Source: Exiguobacterium marinum DSM 16307 (GTDB lineage: Bacteria > Bacillota > Bacilli > Exiguobacteriales > Exiguobacteriaceae). Taken from it: 64,000 nucleotides of DNA. Under the pieces are notes generated by a model. The model did not search any database and was not told the DNA's origin. It worked only from the letters and a program-made list of their open reading frames with translations. The number at the start of each line of letters is the position of its first letter. Position 1 is the first letter of the stretch. The DNA lies in contig NZ_KK211189.1 of NCBI RefSeq assembly GCF_000620845.1, positions 1,317,662 through 1,381,661 on the forward strand, written 5' to 3'. Positions 54,677 to 62,537 of the stretch are shown here, in pieces. Made by a program: the position numbers and the translations under genes.

Positions 54677-55129
54677 ATGGCTAGTCAAGGTGCACTCAAT
54701 ACGTTAAACAAAGAAGTGGCGAACTATGGGCTGTTATTTGTGAAGCTCCATAATTATCATTGGTATATCAATGGTCCTCACTTCTTTACGTATCATGAGA
54801 AACTAGAAGAGCTCTACAACCTAGTGGCAGAGCTTTACGATGACGTAGCAGAGCGACTTCTCATGAACGACGGGGAACCGTTTGCGACGATGAAAGAGTA
54901 TTTAGAACACTCAACGCTAAAAGAGGGCGATCGTCACGCTGAAACAGAACAGATGATCAAAGACATCATCAACGACTTCAAACAAATCCGTCAAGAGATG
55001 CAGGATTCGATGGAGAAATTTGAAGATGGAGATGAAGCGATTGAAGATACATTCGTTTCTCATATCGAACGACTCGAAAAAGAGATTTGGATGATGTCTG
55101 CCGCACTCGGCAAAAAAACGAAGCTGTAA
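54677..55129 (+). CDS. dps: Dps-family ferritin-like protein
   Basis: 150-residue Dps/MrgA-like mini-ferritin that oxidises and stores iron, and may bind DNA. Ferroxidase residues: His in LHNYHWYINGPHFFTYHEKLEELY (about residues 25-48) and the Asp/Glu of ELYDDVAERLL. The C-terminal helix FVSHIERLEKEIWMMSAAL completes the four-helix bundle. No PerR box was evident upstream. Ribosome site AAAGGAG, nine bases from the ATG. Confidence 0.92.
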   Translation: MASQGALNTLNKEVANYGLLFVKLHNYHWYINGPHFFTYHEKLEELYNLVAELYDDVAERLLMNDGEPFATMKEYLEHSTLKEGDRHAETEQMIKDIINDFKQIRQEMQDSMEKFEDGDEAIEDTFVSHIERLEKEIWMMSAALGKKTKL

Positions 55130-55133
55130 CATA

Positions 55134-55169
55134 AAAATGGTGCGCCTACGTTAGGCACACCATTTTTTT
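55134..55169. terminator. Bidirectional terminator between dps and ampS
   Basis: AAAAATGGTG-GCCT and complement around ACGT (one mismatch), A/T-rich flanks on both sides. Confidence 0.9.
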
Positions 55170-56280
55170 ATTTTAAGTTTTCTGGATTCAGTGGAAGTAA
55201 AGCATCGATGACGAAGCGACCGTCTTTCCGAATGAGTTGATCGTCGAACCAAATTTCACCGCCGCCATAATCTGGGCGCTGGATGTTGACAAGGTCCCAG
55301 TGGACGGACGAGTTGTTGCCGTTATAGGCATCATCGTACGCTTGACCTGGGGTGAAGTGGAAGCTTCCGTCAATTTTCTCATCGAATAGAATATCTTTCA
55401 TCGGGTGCTGGATGTATGGGTTCACACCGATTGCGAACTCACCGACATAACGAGCGCCTTCATCTGTGTTGAACACTTCGTTGATGCGTTCTGTGTTATT
55501 GGCTGTCGCATCCACAATCTTACCATCTTTGAATGTCAGTTTCACATTTTCAAACGTGAATCCTTGATATGGAGATGGTGTGTTATAAGTAATGACCCCG
55601 TTAACCGAATCTTTTACCGGAGCCGTGAATACTTCACCGTCAGGGATGTTCATTTGGCCAGAACACTTGATGGCGGGGATGTCTTGGATTGAGAATGAAA
55701 GGTCTGTACCAGGTCCAATTAACGTGACGCGGTCTGTCTTGTTCATCAACTCGACCAATGCATCCATCGCTCGGTCCATTTTTCCGTAATCTAATGTACA
55801 CACATTAAAATAGAAGTCCTCGAACGCTTCCGTCGATTTTCCTGCAAGTTGTGCCATTGATGGGGATGGATAGCGTAACACGACCCATTTTGTTCCTTTG
55901 ACGCGGTCTTCGGTATGCATTTTCCCGAGTGTGGCACCAACGAGTTTTTGTTGCTCACTCGGCACGTCAGAGAGTTCGTTGATGTTATCACCAGCACGTA
56001 AGCCGATATAGGCATCCATTGCCTGCATCTGTTTACGCTCGATGTCGGCCATAAGTTCGAGTTGCTCTCGGCTTGCGCCCGTATATAACTTACGTAAGAT
56101 ACGGCTCTCTTTCAACAAGACGAACGGATGTCCTCCTGCTTCATAAGCTTTTTCGACGAGCGCCTCAACAAGCGCCTCCTCCACTCCGAAATTCTCGATC
56201 AGTACCTTTTCCCCCTGCTGAAGCTGGACAGAATAATTGATTAAACCGTCCGCTAATTGTGTAATTCTTGGATCTCTCAC
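55168..56280 (-). CDS. ampS: M29-family aminopeptidase (AmpS/AmpT)
   Basis: 370-residue metal-dependent aminopeptidase of the thermophilic aminopeptidase family. It has the N-terminal LADGLINYSVQLQQGEKVLIE, the metal-site EFAIGVNPYIQHP and DEKIDGSFHF segments, and the C-terminal NSSVHWDLVNIQRPDY and GGEIWFDDQLIRKDG. It removes N-terminal residues from peptides in the cytoplasm. Start is a GTG (56280) after GGGGTG. Divergent from ytxG. Confidence 0.92.
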   Translation of the reverse strand: MRDPRITQLADGLINYSVQLQQGEKVLIENFGVEEALVEALVEKAYEAGGHPFVLLKESRILRKLYTGASREQLELMADIERKQMQAMDAYIGLRAGDNINELSDVPSEQQKLVGATLGKMHTEDRVKGTKWVVLRYPSPSMAQLAGKSTEAFEDFYFNVCTLDYGKMDRAMDALVELMNKTDRVTLIGPGTDLSFSIQDIPAIKCSGQMNIPDGEVFTAPVKDSVNGVITYNTPSPYQGFTFENVKLTFKDGKIVDATANNTERINEVFNTDEGARYVGEFAIGVNPYIQHPMKDILFDEKIDGSFHFTPGQAYDDAYNGNNSSVHWDLVNIQRPDYGGGEIWFDDQLIRKDGRFVIDALLPLNPENLK

Positions 56281-56318
56281 ACGATCACCCCTAATTATTT
56301 TTATGAATTTCTATTTTA

Positions 56319-56346
56319 GTGTAATCGAAAACATAAAAACGGGTAA
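56319..56346 (+). promoter_or_regulatory. Candidate sigma-B promoter of ytxGH
   Basis: GTGTAA (56319-56324), 16-bp spacer, GGGTAA (56341-56346), about 104 bp upstream of ytxG; compare the SigB consensus GTTTAA / GGGTAT. The spacer is slightly long. Confidence 0.4.
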
Positions 56347-56449
56347 AGGAATAATCAGACCGAATGGCGAAAACGGTTGTAGCAAATCTTTTCAGTCATA
56401 ATGGTGCTATAATGAAACAAGAAACGATTGAATAGGAGGAATGAATTGA

Positions 56450-56962
56450 ATGGAAATCACATTAGGAGGCATTGCTGGCCTAATTGCGGCACTCGCATTT
56501 GTCGTACTCGTCATTTTCTTGGCGCGTGTTTTATCAAATGTAAACCGTACCCTTGGAAGCGTCGCCAATACGACCGAAAATTTAGAACGCCAGCTCGATG
56601 GAATCACAATGGAAGTGACGGCGCTCTTACATAAGACGAACCGTCTCGTGGATAATGTGGAAGAGAAGACTGAATTGCTCGCTCCTGTTGCCCACGCTCT
56701 TGACGAACTAGGGACATCACTGAACGAGGTTACTGAGTCAGTTCGTACTGTGTCGACTTCTGTTCACTCGGCAGCTGACGAAAATAAGGAGCAGATTGCT
56801 CAAGCCGTTCGATGGGGATCGGTTGCGGTTGAACTATTTAAAAAGAATAAACCGGAATCGTCAACTTCAAAAGAACGTCCACGACGTCGTACACGTCGTG
56901 AAAAGAAAGAAGAAACACCTGTATCACCTGATATGATTAATACAGATGATACGATTAAATAA
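56450..56962 (+). CDS. ytxG: DUF948 protein YtxG
   Basis: 170 residues: an N-terminal transmembrane helix (about 6-26), then a long coiled-coil-like region (about 30-130) with heptads (TENLERQLDGITMEVTALLHKTNRLVDNVEEKTELL), and a basic Arg/Lys tail with an acidic end. This is the DUF948/YtxG family, a general-stress membrane protein of unknown function. Ribosome site TAGGAGG, 11 nt from the ATG. Followed by ytxH after 21 bp. Confidence 0.9.
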   Translation: MEITLGGIAGLIAALAFVVLVIFLARVLSNVNRTLGSVANTTENLERQLDGITMEVTALLHKTNRLVDNVEEKTELLAPVAHALDELGTSLNEVTESVRTVSTSVHSAADENKEQIAQAVRWGSVAVELFKKNKPESSTSKERPRRRTRREKKEETPVSPDMINTDDTIK

Positions 56963-56983
56963 ACATCAGGGAGGAACTCACAC

Positions 56984-57532
56984 ATGATAGACCAAAAGCA
57001 ACCAACAGAACAGAATCATTCAAGCGGTGGATTTTTGACGGGTGTCATTCTCGGAGGGATTGTCGGGGCTGCAGTCGCTTTATTGACGTCACCGAAAAGC
57101 GGCCGGGAAGTAAGAACGTACCTTGACGAAAAGACGTCGACATCACGCGAAAGGTTGACTGTCAAATCGAAAGAGATGCGTGAAAAAGCAGAGCCGGTCG
57201 TTGGGGAATGGATCAAAGTAGCTAGCGACAAGGCGGCACCAGTCCTTAATATCGTAAAAGATAAGGCACGTGAAGCAGCCGAACTAAAGCAACAGATGAA
57301 TGAGGAAGACCTTTCGATTGAAGAGGCGATGGAAAAAGCGGATCAACTCGTCGCAGAAGCGGAATCAGAAGTGAAAGAACAGATGGACCGCGCGACCGAG
57401 GAAGAGACGACGAACACATCAGATCAGTCTGCATCAGACGATTCTCTTGAAGCGCCGGTCAGGGAGTTGCTTGACGATGAGGCAAAAGAAGAACTTGCTG
57501 ACTTGAAGAAAGACCTCAAAAAAGAAGAGTGA
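56984..57532 (+). CDS. ytxH: General-stress protein YtxH
   Basis: 182 residues. One glycine-rich membrane segment (about 16-34, GFLTGVILGGIVGAAVALLTSPKSGREVR), where LLTSPKSG is typical of YtxH-type proteins, followed by an amphipathic, charged helical domain and a very acidic C-terminus. Function unknown; in B. subtilis the ytxGHJ operon is under SigB and SigH control. Here ytxJ is missing from the position after ytxH. Ribosome site AGGGAGG. Confidence 0.85.
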   Translation: MIDQKQPTEQNHSSGGFLTGVILGGIVGAAVALLTSPKSGREVRTYLDEKTSTSRERLTVKSKEMREKAEPVVGEWIKVASDKAAPVLNIVKDKAREAAELKQQMNEEDLSIEEAMEKADQLVAEAESEVKEQMDRATEEETTNTSDQSASDDSLEAPVRELLDDEAKEELADLKKDLKKEE

Positions 57533-57537
57533 CACGT

Positions 57538-57566
57538 AAGGGCCGAATGCGTTCGGTCCTTTTTTG
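57538..57566 (+). terminator. Terminator of ytxGH
   Basis: AAGGGCCGAA with TTCGGTCCTT around TGCG, followed by T's. Confidence 0.9.
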
Positions 57567-57579
57567 GTGATTTTGTGAC

Positions 57580-57593
57580 GTAAAACGTTTCCT
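57580..57593 (+). promoter_or_regulatory. cre-like site upstream of aroA
   Basis: GTAAAACGTTTCCT matches 12 of 14 positions of the cre consensus. It ends 2 bp before the -35 element of the aroA promoter. Confidence 0.4.
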
Positions 57594-57594
57594 T

Positions 57595-57623
57595 ATGACA
57601 AAGCGCACAAAGTTCGATATAAT
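57595..57623 (+). promoter_or_regulatory. aroA promoter
   Basis: ATGACA (57595-57600), 17-bp spacer, TATAAT (57618-57623), ending 41 bp before the aroA start. Confidence 0.75.
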
Positions 57624-57664
57624 TAGGAATCTGGAAAGAACGGCTTAGGAATGAGAGGGAAAAT

Positions 57665-58756
57665 ATGAGTCCACAAGATCAATTGAATCGATTACGTCGA
57701 GAAATGGATGAATTGAACCATGAAATGCTCGACTTGCTTAGTCGGCGTGGTGCACTTGCCGTAGAAATCGGAAAAATTAAACGTCTTCAAGGCGTTGAAC
57801 GATATGATCCGGTCCGGGAACGTGAGATGCTTGATTTCATTGCTTCTTCCAACCAAGGACCGTTTGAAACGTCACGTCTCCAACATATCTTTAAAGAAGT
57901 ATTCAAAGCGTCTGCTGAATTACAAGGTGAAGACCGTGACAAAACGTTACTCGTTTCTCGTAAACGTCAACCGGAAGATACGTTGGTCCATGTGAAGGAC
58001 GTGACCATTGGGAACGGGCGTCCACAGTTAATTGCGGGACCTTGTGCTGTTGAATCGTTTGAACAAGTGAATGCGGTCGCTGAGAAGCTCGCGTTGTCCG
58101 GAGTGAAGGTGATGCGGGGTGGTGCTTATAAACCTCGAACTTCACCGTACGACTTCCAAGGATTGGGTTTTGAAGGGTTGAAATTGTTGAAGACAGCGGC
58201 TGACCGACATGATTTACGAGTAATCACAGAAATTATGACACCAGGTGCGGTTGAATCAGCATTGCCCTATGTCGACATCATTCAAGTCGGCGCGCGGAAC
58301 ATGCAAAATTTCGATTTGCTAAAAGAAGTCGGGAAGACGGACAAACCAGTCTTGTTGAAGCGTGGATTATCCGCTACAATCGAAGAGTTCATTTACGCGG
58401 CAGAGTACATTATGTCTAGTGGAAACAGTCAGGTCATTTTGTGCGAGCGGGGCATTCGAACGTATGAGCGCGCTACTCGCAATACGTTAGACATTACAGC
58501 GGTACCGATTTTGAAACAAGAGACGCATTTACCTGTCATGGTAGATGTGACGCATTCAACAGGTCGTCGTGATTTGTTGTTGCCGGCTGCAAAAGCAGCA
58601 CTTGCCATCGGGGCAGACGGTGTGATGGTAGAGGTACACCCAAATCCTGCGATTGCGTTATCGGATGCGCAACAACAATTGGACTTCGATCAATTTGATC
58701 AATTTGTGGAAGGACTGACTGTCCAGTTTCCTCAACTTGATTTGGTGAAAAAGTAA
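57665..58756 (+). CDS. aroA: Bifunctional DAHP synthase / chorismate mutase
   Basis: 363-residue fusion. The N-terminal AroQ-type chorismate mutase domain (about 1-85) starts [24 protein letters not shown] and contains VEIGKIK. The C-terminal 3-deoxy-7-phosphoheptulonate synthase (about 95-360) shows [51 protein letters not shown] and [10 protein letters not shown]. It commits PEP and erythrose-4-phosphate to aromatic amino-acid synthesis; the mutase domain usually acts as a feedback sensor in this fusion. B. subtilis has the same aroA-ccpA pairing. Confidence 0.95.
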   Translation: MSPQDQLNRLRREMDELNHEMLDLLSRRGALAVEIGKIKRLQGVERYDPVREREMLDFIASSNQGPFETSRLQHIFKEVFKASAELQGEDRDKTLLVSRKRQPEDTLVHVKDVTIGNGRPQLIAGPCAVESFEQVNAVAEKLALSGVKVMRGGAYKPRTSPYDFQGLGFEGLKLLKTAADRHDLRVITEIMTPGAVESALPYVDIIQVGARNMQNFDLLKEVGKTDKPVLLKRGLSATIEEFIYAAEYIMSSGNSQVILCERGIRTYERATRNTLDITAVPILKQETHLPVMVDVTHSTGRRDLLLPAAKAALAIGADGVMVEVHPNPAIALSDAQQQLDFDQFDQFVEGLTVQFPQLDLVKK

Positions 58757-58766
58757 GCTTTCCAAA

Positions 58767-58780
58767 TGGAAACGTTTTAT
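58767..58780 (+). promoter_or_regulatory. cre-like site between aroA and ccpA
   Basis: TGGAAACGTTTTAT matches 12 of 14 positions of the cre consensus, between the aroA stop and the aroA terminator, about 110 bp upstream of ccpA. Could mediate autoregulation. Confidence 0.45.
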
Positions 58781-58787
58781 ATCGCAT

Positions 58788-58830
58788 GAAGACAGGGTAA
58801 ACTGATGACAGATACCTGTCTTCCTTTTTT
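58788..58830 (+). terminator. Terminator of aroA
   Basis: GAAGACAGG pairs with CCTGTCTTC around an 18-nt loop, followed by seven T's. Confidence 0.8.
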
Positions 58831-58883
58831 AAGATGTTTTATGAAAACTTTTTGAAAATCAGGACTTGTAGGAGGAGTAATTT

Positions 58884-59897
58884 ATGAATAGTAATAACGT
58901 AACAATTTATGATGTTGCACGAGAAGCCGGGGTGTCGATGGCCACCGTCTCACGTGTCGTCAACGGAAACCCGAATGTCAAACCAACGACACGCAAGAAG
59001 GTACAAGATGCAATCGATCGTCTCGGATATCGTCCGAATGCTGTCGCGCGTGGACTTGCGAGTAAGAAAACCACAACGGTCGGTGTCATCGTACCGGACA
59101 TTTCGAATATTTTCTTTGCCGATTTGGCACGAGGGATTGAAGATGTTGCAACGATGTATAAATACAACATCATCCTTGGTAACTCGGATTCAAGTCGTGA
59201 CAAGGAAATCCATTTACTGAACACGTTGTTAGGGAAGCAAGTCGATGGCATCATCTTCATGGGTGGGCGTTTGCACGAGGACCTCGTTGAAGAGTTCAAA
59301 AAATCACCGGTCCCAATTGTTCTCGCAGCGACGTTAAATCAAGGATATGACCTTCCTGCGGTCAACATCGATTATGAGCAGGCCGCATATGATGCAACCC
59401 AAATGTTAATTAACCACGGACATGATCGTGTCGGATTCATTACGGGACCGCTTGAGCAACAAATCAATGGCGAAAAGAAATTTGCCGGGTACCGTCGTGC
59501 GCTTGAAGATGAGGGTCTTCCATTCCATGAGAATGATATGATTCTTGGGAATTACACATACGCATCAGGACTTGAAGCGATGCAAAAAATGTTGCAGCGC
59601 GATGATTGCCCGAAGGCGATTTTTGCCGGGACAGACGAGATGGCTCTTGGAGTCATCCATGCGATTCAAGATGCCGGCTACTCGGTTCCGAACGACTTTG
59701 AAGTCGTTGGTCACGATAACACGCGCCTTGCGACCATGATTCGTCCGAAGTTAACGACAGTCGTACAACCGATGTATGATATCGGAGCTGTAGCGATGCG
59801 TCTCTTGACGAAAATTTTAAATGCGGAAGAGATTGAGGAGAAAAACGTCGTTCTCCCTCACCGAATCGAACGCCGTGACTCGCTTCGACAAGACTAA
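58884..59897 (+). CDS. ccpA: Catabolite control protein A
   Basis: 337-residue LacI/GalR-family regulator. The helix-turn-helix is at the N-terminus ([23 protein letters not shown]), followed by the hinge [24 protein letters not shown] and [11 protein letters not shown]. Identity to B. subtilis CcpA, as I recall it, is very high in these segments. With HPr-Ser-P it binds cre sites to repress or activate carbon genes when glycolytic intermediates are high. The candidate targets in this window are listed separately. Ribosome site TAGGAGGAG. Confidence 0.97.
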   Translation: MNSNNVTIYDVAREAGVSMATVSRVVNGNPNVKPTTRKKVQDAIDRLGYRPNAVARGLASKKTTTVGVIVPDISNIFFADLARGIEDVATMYKYNIILGNSDSSRDKEIHLLNTLLGKQVDGIIFMGGRLHEDLVEEFKKSPVPIVLAATLNQGYDLPAVNIDYEQAAYDATQMLINHGHDRVGFITGPLEQQINGEKKFAGYRRALEDEGLPFHENDMILGNYTYASGLEAMQKMLQRDDCPKAIFAGTDEMALGVIHAIQDAGYSVPNDFEVVGHDNTRLATMIRPKLTTVVQPMYDIGAVAMRLLTKILNAEEIEEKNVVLPHRIERRDSLRQD

Positions 59898-59898
59898 C

Positions 59899-59944
59899 AG
59901 AGAGCCTCCCCAATCATCACGTGATGATTGGGGAGGCTCTTTTC
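59899..59944. terminator. Terminator with perfect 40-bp palindrome between ccpA and acuC
   Basis: 20-base arms with no spacer (AGAGCCTCCCCAATCATCAC and complement, 59901-59940), followed by TTTT. It sits between convergent ccpA and acuC. Confidence 0.9.
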
Positions 59945-61112
59945 ATAAATAAATAGATTTGCGGTCATTCGAAATGAATGGCCAAAACGCACGTTTTGTG
60001 ACTTCCCAATTTTTCTCTTCGATTTGTTGCCGTCTCGGGATATGGTCGAACGCGTAAAGTGAATCGTCCCACCGCGAGGGCAAGGGTTGACCGGCAACAC
60101 CGGACCAATGTTCAATCCATTCATCAGGAAGTTCTCCAGTATATGGTGCCTCTCTCGTCAATCCGGCCCATACTTGAGCCCAGGCGCGCGGTACGGCACG
60201 ATACCAGTCGTATCCGCCACCACCGAGCGCGACGAGGCGCCCATCTGTATATTCGTCTGCCATACGAGAAGCGATTTGTGGAATTTGTTCGAACGTTCGA
60301 ATCGTTGATGCCAAATGCGTAAGAGGGTCAAAGGCATGAGCATCCGCGCCATTTTGGGTCAGAATGATATCCGGTTTGAACCATTCGCATGCCTCTCGTA
60401 AGACGGTCTCATAGCATTTTAAAAATGAGTCGTCTTCTGTGAATGCATCGACCGGTACGTTCCAACTATAGCCGTACCCTTTCCCGTTCCCTCGTTCCGT
60501 CACAGTTCCGGTACCTGGAAAGAGGTAGCGCCCCGTCTCATGAATGGATAACGTCATCACATCATCATCGTCATAAAAGAGCCACTGGACCCCGTCTCCA
60601 TGATGCGCATCCGTATCAACATAGAGAACGCGTGACCCATATTGTTTCCTGACATGCGCAATGGCGACAGCGGCGTCGTTATAGACGCAAAACCCGGAAG
60701 CTTTACGCCGCATACCGTGATGTAATCCGCCTCCGATATGAAAGGCGCGCTCTCTTTTTCCGCTCGCCACGAGGTCGAGTGCATGAATCGTCCCTCCGAC
60801 TAGACGAGCGGCCCCTTCATGAATCGTTGGGAAGATTGGTGTATCTTCCGTTCCGAGACCAAACTTATTCGCTTTCAAGGATGAAAGTTCCCCGGCTGCT
60901 GCTGTTTGAACAGCTTCAATGTAGTCTAAATCATGAACAAGTGCTAACTCTTCGACCGAAGCGATTGGGGGATTGACACACTCTGATTTTGAGAGCTTCC
61001 CAGAAGCAAGCAGAAGAGATGTTGTCAATTCAAGTCGTAATGGATTGAACGGATGATCCTCGTGAAAACGATAGGATGTTTCGTCTTCTCCGAATATGTA
61101 AATCGGTCTCAT
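59943..61112 (-). CDS. acuC: AcuC, acetoin-utilisation/histone-deacetylase-like protein
   Basis: 389-residue class I deacetylase fold. Family motifs: the twin His after GGGLHHGMRRKA, FCVYNDAAVAIAH, VDTDAHHGDGVQW (zinc ligands Asp and His) and the tyrosine of GGGGYDW. In B. subtilis AcuC removes the acetyl group from acetyl-CoA synthetase AcsA and restores activity. It overlaps acuB by 4 bp. Confidence 0.94.
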   Translation of the reverse strand: MRPIYIFGEDETSYRFHEDHPFNPLRLELTTSLLLASGKLSKSECVNPPIASVEELALVHDLDYIEAVQTAAAGELSSLKANKFGLGTEDTPIFPTIHEGAARLVGGTIHALDLVASGKRERAFHIGGGLHHGMRRKASGFCVYNDAAVAIAHVRKQYGSRVLYVDTDAHHGDGVQWLFYDDDDVMTLSIHETGRYLFPGTGTVTERGNGKGYGYSWNVPVDAFTEDDSFLKCYETVLREACEWFKPDIILTQNGADAHAFDPLTHLASTIRTFEQIPQIASRMADEYTDGRLVALGGGGYDWYRAVPRAWAQVWAGLTREAPYTGELPDEWIEHWSGVAGQPLPSRWDDSLYAFDHIPRRQQIEEKNWEVTKRAFWPFISNDRKSIYL

Positions 61113-61741
61113 CGCGACATCTCCGGTCCGAGTACTTCATAACCTTCTCGTTTCAAGCGTTCAATAATGCGTAATGGATTCATCGTCTGGATGCGGAAAG
61201 AGACAATCCGTTTATAGGGATCACTCGTGGGGTGGACGAAAACGTTAATGATGTTGACGTTTGTCTTGGCGAGTAGTCGGGTCACTTTTTCGAGCGTGCC
61301 GGTCGTGTTCTCAACCAAGATTTCGATTTGTGAGCTCGGTTCGAGTGCACCAGTCAATTGTACGAAATAACGTAATAAATCTGTCTCGGTCAGCACTCCG
61401 ACGAGTTTTCCTTGTTCGACAATCGGAAGACAAGTTAGTCGATTTTCATAAAATAAGGCAGCGGCATCTTCAAAAAAATCGAAGGGATGTGCTGTAGGAG
61501 CCTCGGAGCGCATGATGCTCGATATCGGATTTTGAAAGTCGGCATTTTCACTTTCTGGATGAAATACACTCGTCGCCCCGCTCATCTCGAATTGTCCAAC
61601 AATTCCGACTACTTGTCTTGCCGGATTTGTCACAATCAAATGTCTGACACGATGTTCCCGCATCAGTTTAGCGGCGTGAGCAATTGTATTAGTCGGTTGA
61701 ATCGTCACGACATGTCGATTCATCATCTGTTCGATTAACAT
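61109..61741 (-). CDS. acuB: AcuB, CBS-ACT protein
   Basis: 210 residues: two CBS domains (about 1-135; TIQPTNTIAHAAKLMREHRVRHLIV and RLTCLPIVEQGKLVGVLTETDLLRYF), then an ACT-like domain (about 140-208). CBS pairs bind adenine nucleotides, so it may tune AcuA/AcuC or AcsA by energy state (inference). Ribosome site AGGAGGGG. Between acuA (12 bp) and acuC (overlap). Confidence 0.92.
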   Translation of the reverse strand: MLIEQMMNRHVVTIQPTNTIAHAAKLMREHRVRHLIVTNPARQVVGIVGQFEMSGATSVFHPESENADFQNPISSIMRSEAPTAHPFDFFEDAAALFYENRLTCLPIVEQGKLVGVLTETDLLRYFVQLTGALEPSSQIEILVENTTGTLEKVTRLLAKTNVNIINVFVHPTSDPYKRIVSFRIQTMNPLRIIERLKREGYEVLGPEMSR

Positions 61742-61753
61742 GAAATCCCCTCC

Positions 61754-62383
61754 TTAGTCGTACATGAATCGTCGGCGTAGCCGAAGCGAATCAAAATGAT
61801 CGATTGATTCTTGTCTCACGTTCTTCCCGATTCGTGCCATTAAGCAGTTGGCAGGGTGAGAGGCGATTTCAGGGTCGTCTGTAGGGAAGAATACGAGTCC
61901 GCCATGGTTCATCATTTTCTCCATGACTTTTCGATAATCCCAAATCGAAAGTCCACTGCCCTTTAGATCCCAATGCCAATAATATTCAGTCGTTAAAATT
62001 AAGAAATCATCCATATGCGGGTCCATCATAGATACTTCAAGTAATTGCTTGCCAATCCGTTGACCACGAAAGCGTGGGCTCACCTCAATCGCACCGAGTT
62101 CAAGGATATACGGGTCGTTTCCTTCACTCCAACGCTCGTACGGGTCAGGATAGAGAAATGTCACGTAGCCGATGACGAGGTCATTTTGTCGAGCGACAAT
62201 GATGCGTCCCTCTTTTAAGTCAGCAATACCGACAAGCGCTTCGTGCTGATCTTCCGGTTCGCGAAAAGCTGTTAATCCTTCATCGAGACGATACGTCTGC
62301 AACACATCAGCTGCCACCGGACCGTCAATCGTCACTTCGCCTTGTGAGGTCTGCCACAGTTTTGAGTGATATTGTTTTTCCAT
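61754..62383 (-). CDS. acuA: AcuA, acetyl-CoA synthetase acetyltransferase
   Basis: 209-residue GNAT-family protein acetyltransferase that, in B. subtilis, acetylates and inactivates AcsA. Acetyl-CoA-binding segment EVSPRFRGQRIGKQLLE (about residues 97-113). ATG 62383, after AAAAGGTGGTG. First gene of the acuABC operon, divergent from acsA. Confidence 0.92.
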   Translation of the reverse strand: MEKQYHSKLWQTSQGEVTIDGPVAADVLQTYRLDEGLTAFREPEDQHEALVGIADLKEGRIIVARQNDLVIGYVTFLYPDPYERWSEGNDPYILELGAIEVSPRFRGQRIGKQLLEVSMMDPHMDDFLILTTEYYWHWDLKGSGLSIWDYRKVMEKMMNHGGLVFFPTDDPEIASHPANCLMARIGKNVRQESIDHFDSLRLRRRFMYD

Positions 62384-62408
62384 TGGGTCACCACCTTTTC
62401 CATCTTAT

Positions 62409-62423
62409 ATTATAGCGCTTTCA
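62409..62423 (-). promoter_or_regulatory. acuA -10 element overlapped by a cre site
   Basis: On the minus strand TGAAAGCGCTATAA (62423-62410) matches 13 of 14 cre positions and contains most of the likely -10 TATAAT (62414-62409). CcpA binding here should block acuABC transcription. The -35 is weak. Confidence 0.75.
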
Positions 62424-62463
62424 TTGCGTATGAATCACCCGTTTTGATGAATTTGGAAATTCG

Positions 62464-62505
62464 TTGATTTGTCATAATTTTAACACTATACTGAAAGTGG
62501 TTATA
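62464..62505 (+). promoter_or_regulatory. acsA promoter with weak downstream cre-like site
   Basis: TTGATT (62464-62469), 17-bp spacer, TATACT (62487-62492). TGAAAGTGGTTATA (62492-62505), 11 of 14 cre matches, overlaps the expected transcription start. Confidence 0.6.
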
Positions 62506-62537
62506 CCAATCTTTACAGGGGAGGCGAATCTTTAACG

